A stretch of DNA of 6,719 bases from contig CP070682.1 of NCBI GenBank assembly GCA_020352595.1, positions 1,309,507 to 1,316,225 of the forward strand, in the 5' to 3' direction. The position numbers were made by a program, and so were the translations under genes. The DNA is from a bacterium (GTDB lineage: Bacteria; BMS3Abin14). Below the pieces are notes generated by a model. It had not been told where the DNA came from, did no database searches, and saw only the letters and a list, made by a program, of their open reading frames with translations. This document shows positions 5,039 through 6,719 of this stretch, in pieces; the stretch's first letter is position 1; every line of letters begins with the position of its first letter.

Positions 5039-6472
5039 ATGGCAAAGAGAGTGAGCTTCGTTTACATCCTCGGCATCGCGGTGGTCTGGACCCTCGGAGC
5101 CGGCTGCGGCGGCGGTTCACCAAAGTCCTGGGTTCACCCGGCGGACCTGAGCGACGCCATCAGCCCCCCCGGTGGGGCGGTGTCCCTGGCCGTGGTGGCC
5201 ATGAACAGCAACGCCGAAGCCATCGTGGCATGGGCCCAGGCCGACTCCACCCATTCGCGCATCTTCATCCGCGAGAGGGACCCGGAAACTGGCCTCTGGA
5301 CCGGCCCGGCCGACCTTGCATCCTACATCAATCCCGACGGGACGGGCGCCAGCAGCCCCTCGGTGGCCATGGACGACAGCGGGAACGCCATCGTGGCCTG
5401 GTCCCAGCCCGACCTGGCCGGCAGCACCTGGATCTTCGTCAGTCAGCGTGACGGCGCCACGGGCAGTTGGACCCACCCGGCCGACCTGTCCGACCACCTC
5501 GCCCCCAGTAACGCCTTCACCTGGCCCGACACCGCCATGGGCGCCGGAGGCAACGCACTCATCGCCTGGTCGATGTCCAACTTCGCCGAGTCCAGCCGGG
5601 TGAATCTCGTCGAGAGGGCGGGAGCAGGCGGGCCCTGGTCTGCACCCATGGACCTTTACGTGAGCGTCCCCTCGTCGGGACCGGTTTCGGTGTACGCACC
5701 CGAGGTGGCCATGGACGACTCCGGCGACGCCATCGTGACCTGGGTCCAGTCAGAGCCCCTGGGAAGTACCTGGATCTTCGTCAGCGAGAGAAACGGAGCC
5801 ACCGGTCCCTGGAGCCACCCCTCCGGTGCCGGTGACAGCATCGCCGTGGCGGATTCTTCCGTCTCCAACCCCAGGCTGGCCATGGCGTCCGACGGTGACG
5901 CCGTCATCAGCTGGACCGAATCAGACGGGGCCAACCTCCAGGTCTTCGCCGCCTGGCGGGATGGCGGCACCGGGGCCTGGACCTACCCGGCGGGACTGTC
6001 CGACAACCTGAGCCCCGACGGCACCGAAGCCCGCTTCAACCGGTCGGGCGTCAACAGCCGTGGAGACGCCGTGGTGATCTGGAGACAGTATGACGGCGAC
6101 GGCTTCGACCAGATCTTCATGAGCGAGAGGAGCGGCATGACGGGCCTGTGGGACAACCCCGCGGACCTGGCCGACAACATCAGTCCCGACGGCGCCCATG
6201 CCTTCGAGCGGGAGGTGGATATGGACGACAGGGGCCACACGGTGGTGGCCTGGAAGCAGAACGACGGCACCGGCTTCACCCAGATCTTCCTCAGCGAGCG
6301 TGGCAGCACCGGCGACAGCTGGTCGCACCCGGCCGACCTGGCCGACAACATCAGCCCCGACGGGGTCAACGTCAGCCCTCCCCAGGTGGCTGTGGGCGGC
6401 CGGGGGAACGCCGTGGTGCTCTGGAGGCAGGGGACCGGCACGGATCGATTGTACATGAGCGAGAAGAGATAA
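5039..6472 (+). CDS. Putative lipoprotein of eight ~57-residue repeats, likely beta-propeller
   Basis: This is a 477-residue protein. Residues 1-22 are an export signal (MAKR, hydrophobic core) ending in LGAGC, so Cys23 is a probable lipidation site; Gly rather than Leu at -3 makes the lipobox slightly atypical. A short GGGSPKS linker leads into eight tandem repeats starting at W31, W87, W144, W200, W258, W314, W371 and W428, and nothing else is left over. Each repeat reads roughly W-x-x-PADL-x-D-x-ISPDG ... VAMDD-x-GNAIVAW-x-Q-x-D ... IFVSERD-x-x-TG. The regular length, the DxGxAxVxW strand and the terminal Trp are typical of beta-propeller blades, so an eight-bladed propeller or similar closed ring is the simplest model. 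No catalytic motif is recognisable. A carbohydrate- or protein-binding role at the outer membrane is plausible but unproven. The gene appears to be transcribed alone. Confidence 0.85.
   Translation: MAKRVSFVYILGIAVVWTLGAGCGGGSPKSWVHPADLSDAISPPGGAVSLAVVAMNSNAEAIVAWAQADSTHSRIFIRERDPETGLWTGPADLASYINPDGTGASSPSVAMDDSGNAIVAWSQPDLAGSTWIFVSQRDGATGSWTHPADLSDHLAPSNAFTWPDTAMGAGGNALIAWSMSNFAESSRVNLVERAGAGGPWSAPMDLYVSVPSSGPVSVYAPEVAMDDSGDAIVTWVQSEPLGSTWIFVSERNGATGPWSHPSGAGDSIAVADSSVSNPRLAMASDGDAVISWTESDGANLQVFAAWRDGGTGAWTYPAGLSDNLSPDGTEARFNRSGVNSRGDAVVIWRQYDGDGFDQIFMSERSGMTGLWDNPADLADNISPDGAHAFEREVDMDDRGHTVVAWKQNDGTGFTQIFLSERGSTGDSWSHPADLADNISPDGVNVSPPQVAVGGRGNAVVLWRQGTGTDRLYMSEKR
5129..6469 (+). repeat. 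Eight tandem coding repeats (168-174 bp) inside the lipoprotein gene
   Basis: Repeat starts in the DNA are 5129, 5297, 5468, 5636, 5810, 5978, 6149 and 6320. Units encode 56, 57, 56, 58, 56, 57, 57 and 50 residues, the last ending at the stop. Similarity is uneven. Repeats 7 and 8 share the identical 20-mer GACCTGGCCGACAACATCAG at 6164-6183 and 6335-6354. Repeats 2 and 4 share ACCTGGATCTTCGTCAG at 5426-5442 and 5768-5784. Repeats 3 and 5 are the most diverged. Confidence 0.9.
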
Positions 6473-6480
6473 CGGGAAGG

Positions 6481-6509
6481 AGAGCGATCCCCCAGCGATC
6501 CCTCGCTCT
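6481..6509 (+). other. Inverted repeat downstream of the eight-repeat gene
   Basis: AGAGCGA (6481-6487) can pair with TCGCTCT (6503-6509). An alternative smaller hairpin is AGCGA (6494-6498) with TCGCT (6503-6507) around a TCCC loop, and it recurs at 6576-6589. No U-tract follows, so a terminator role is weakly supported. The GAGCGA word also resembles the left end of the intergenic elements at 1241 and 4785. Confidence 0.4.
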
Positions 6510-6630
6510 GACACCGGAGGGCAGTACCTGGAGAGCAGTGCCTGGTACCTGGTACCTGGTACTTAGAACCACCTCAGCGATCCCTCGCTCTGACACCGGA
6601 GAGCAGTGCCTGGAGAGCAGTGCCTGGTAC
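6493..6630 (+). repeat. 56-bp direct repeat, two copies, each leading into heptamers
   Basis: Positions 6493-6548 and 6575-6630 match over 56 bases with two substitutions (6520/6602 and 6526/6608), an 82-base offset. Each copy starts CAGCGATCCCTCGCTCTGAC, contains the small AGCGA/TCGCT hairpin and ends GCCTGGTAC, where a run of GGTAC-containing heptamers begins. The unit duplicated is therefore a composite of hairpin plus heptamer seed. Confidence 0.9.
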
Positions 6631-6695
6631 TGGGTACTTGGTACTGGGTACTTGGTACTAGGTACTTGGTACTAGGTACTTGGTACTAGGTACTT
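6544..6695. repeat. GGTACNN heptanucleotide tandem arrays
   Basis: There are three heptamers at 6544-6564 (GGTACCT twice, then GGTACTT) and ten uninterrupted heptamers at 6626-6695. In the long array every unit is GGTACT plus a variable last base. The last bases run G,T,G,T,A,T,A,T,A,T, so a 14-base double unit is being copied. No gene overlaps. Together with the 56-bp repeats this fills most of the 247 bases after the last stop codon; the remaining end of the window is a C-rich tract with nothing recognisable. Confidence 0.92.
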
Positions 6696-6719
6696 TTCCC
6701 CCCATCCCCCTTCCTGATC

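Noticed and set aside
6148..6675. Open frame running from the lipoprotein gene through the terminal repeats
   Set aside because: It is an out-of-frame reading of the lipoprotein repeats that continues through the heptamers (YLVLGTGYLV-like). No ribosome site or own start signal.
6493..6695. CRISPR array in the terminal repeats
   Set aside because: Only two 56-bp units with a 26-base gap, followed by contiguous 7-base repeats without unique spacers; no cas genes.

Overview
The window is about 6.7 kb of GC-rich DNA with compact, same-strand (+) genes. Coding sequence has strongly G/C-biased third positions, starts include both ATG and GTG, and ribosome sites are clear. Every complete protein begins with a Sec signal peptide or a lipoprotein signal, so the host is a Gram-negative-type bacterium. 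The AttH/CrtC-type gene, the PQQ-like propeller gene and the dispersed intergenic repeats fit a high-GC deltaproteobacterial (Desulfobacterota-like) genome or metagenomic bin. That placement is an inference; no marker gene is present.

Layout. Positions 1-90 hold the last 29 codons of an upstream gene, probably an FtsX-type ABC permease. Five bases later comes a secreted AttH/CrtC-family lipocalin-like protein (96-1223). An intergenic repeat element and a weak promoter follow. Next is a two-gene unit: a small lipoprotein (1422-2048) and, 9 bases on, a 667-residue periplasmic PQQ-like beta-propeller protein (2058-4061). A G-rich hairpin follows that stop codon. A good sigma70-type promoter (4172-4199) drives a small exported protein with an Asp/Arg-rich tail (4235-4777). 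A second copy of the intergenic element and a -10 box precede a putative lipoprotein made almost entirely of eight ~57-residue repeats, a likely beta-propeller (5039-6472). The last 247 bases carry no gene; they contain a 56-bp direct repeat and a heptanucleotide tandem array.

Together the genes form a row of envelope or exported functions in at least four transcription units, not one obvious pathway. The first unit resembles known AttEFGH-type loci (ABC exporter plus AttH). The other proteins have recognisable architecture but no assignable reaction.

The most unusual material is (1) the intergenic element, seen in two clear copies with degenerate relatives, ending in a degenerate 8-nt periodic array that runs up to the next promoter, (2) the heptamer array with an alternating 14-nt super-period, and (3) the eight-repeat lipoprotein. 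I found no CRISPR, transposase, toxin-antitoxin, tRNA or rRNA.
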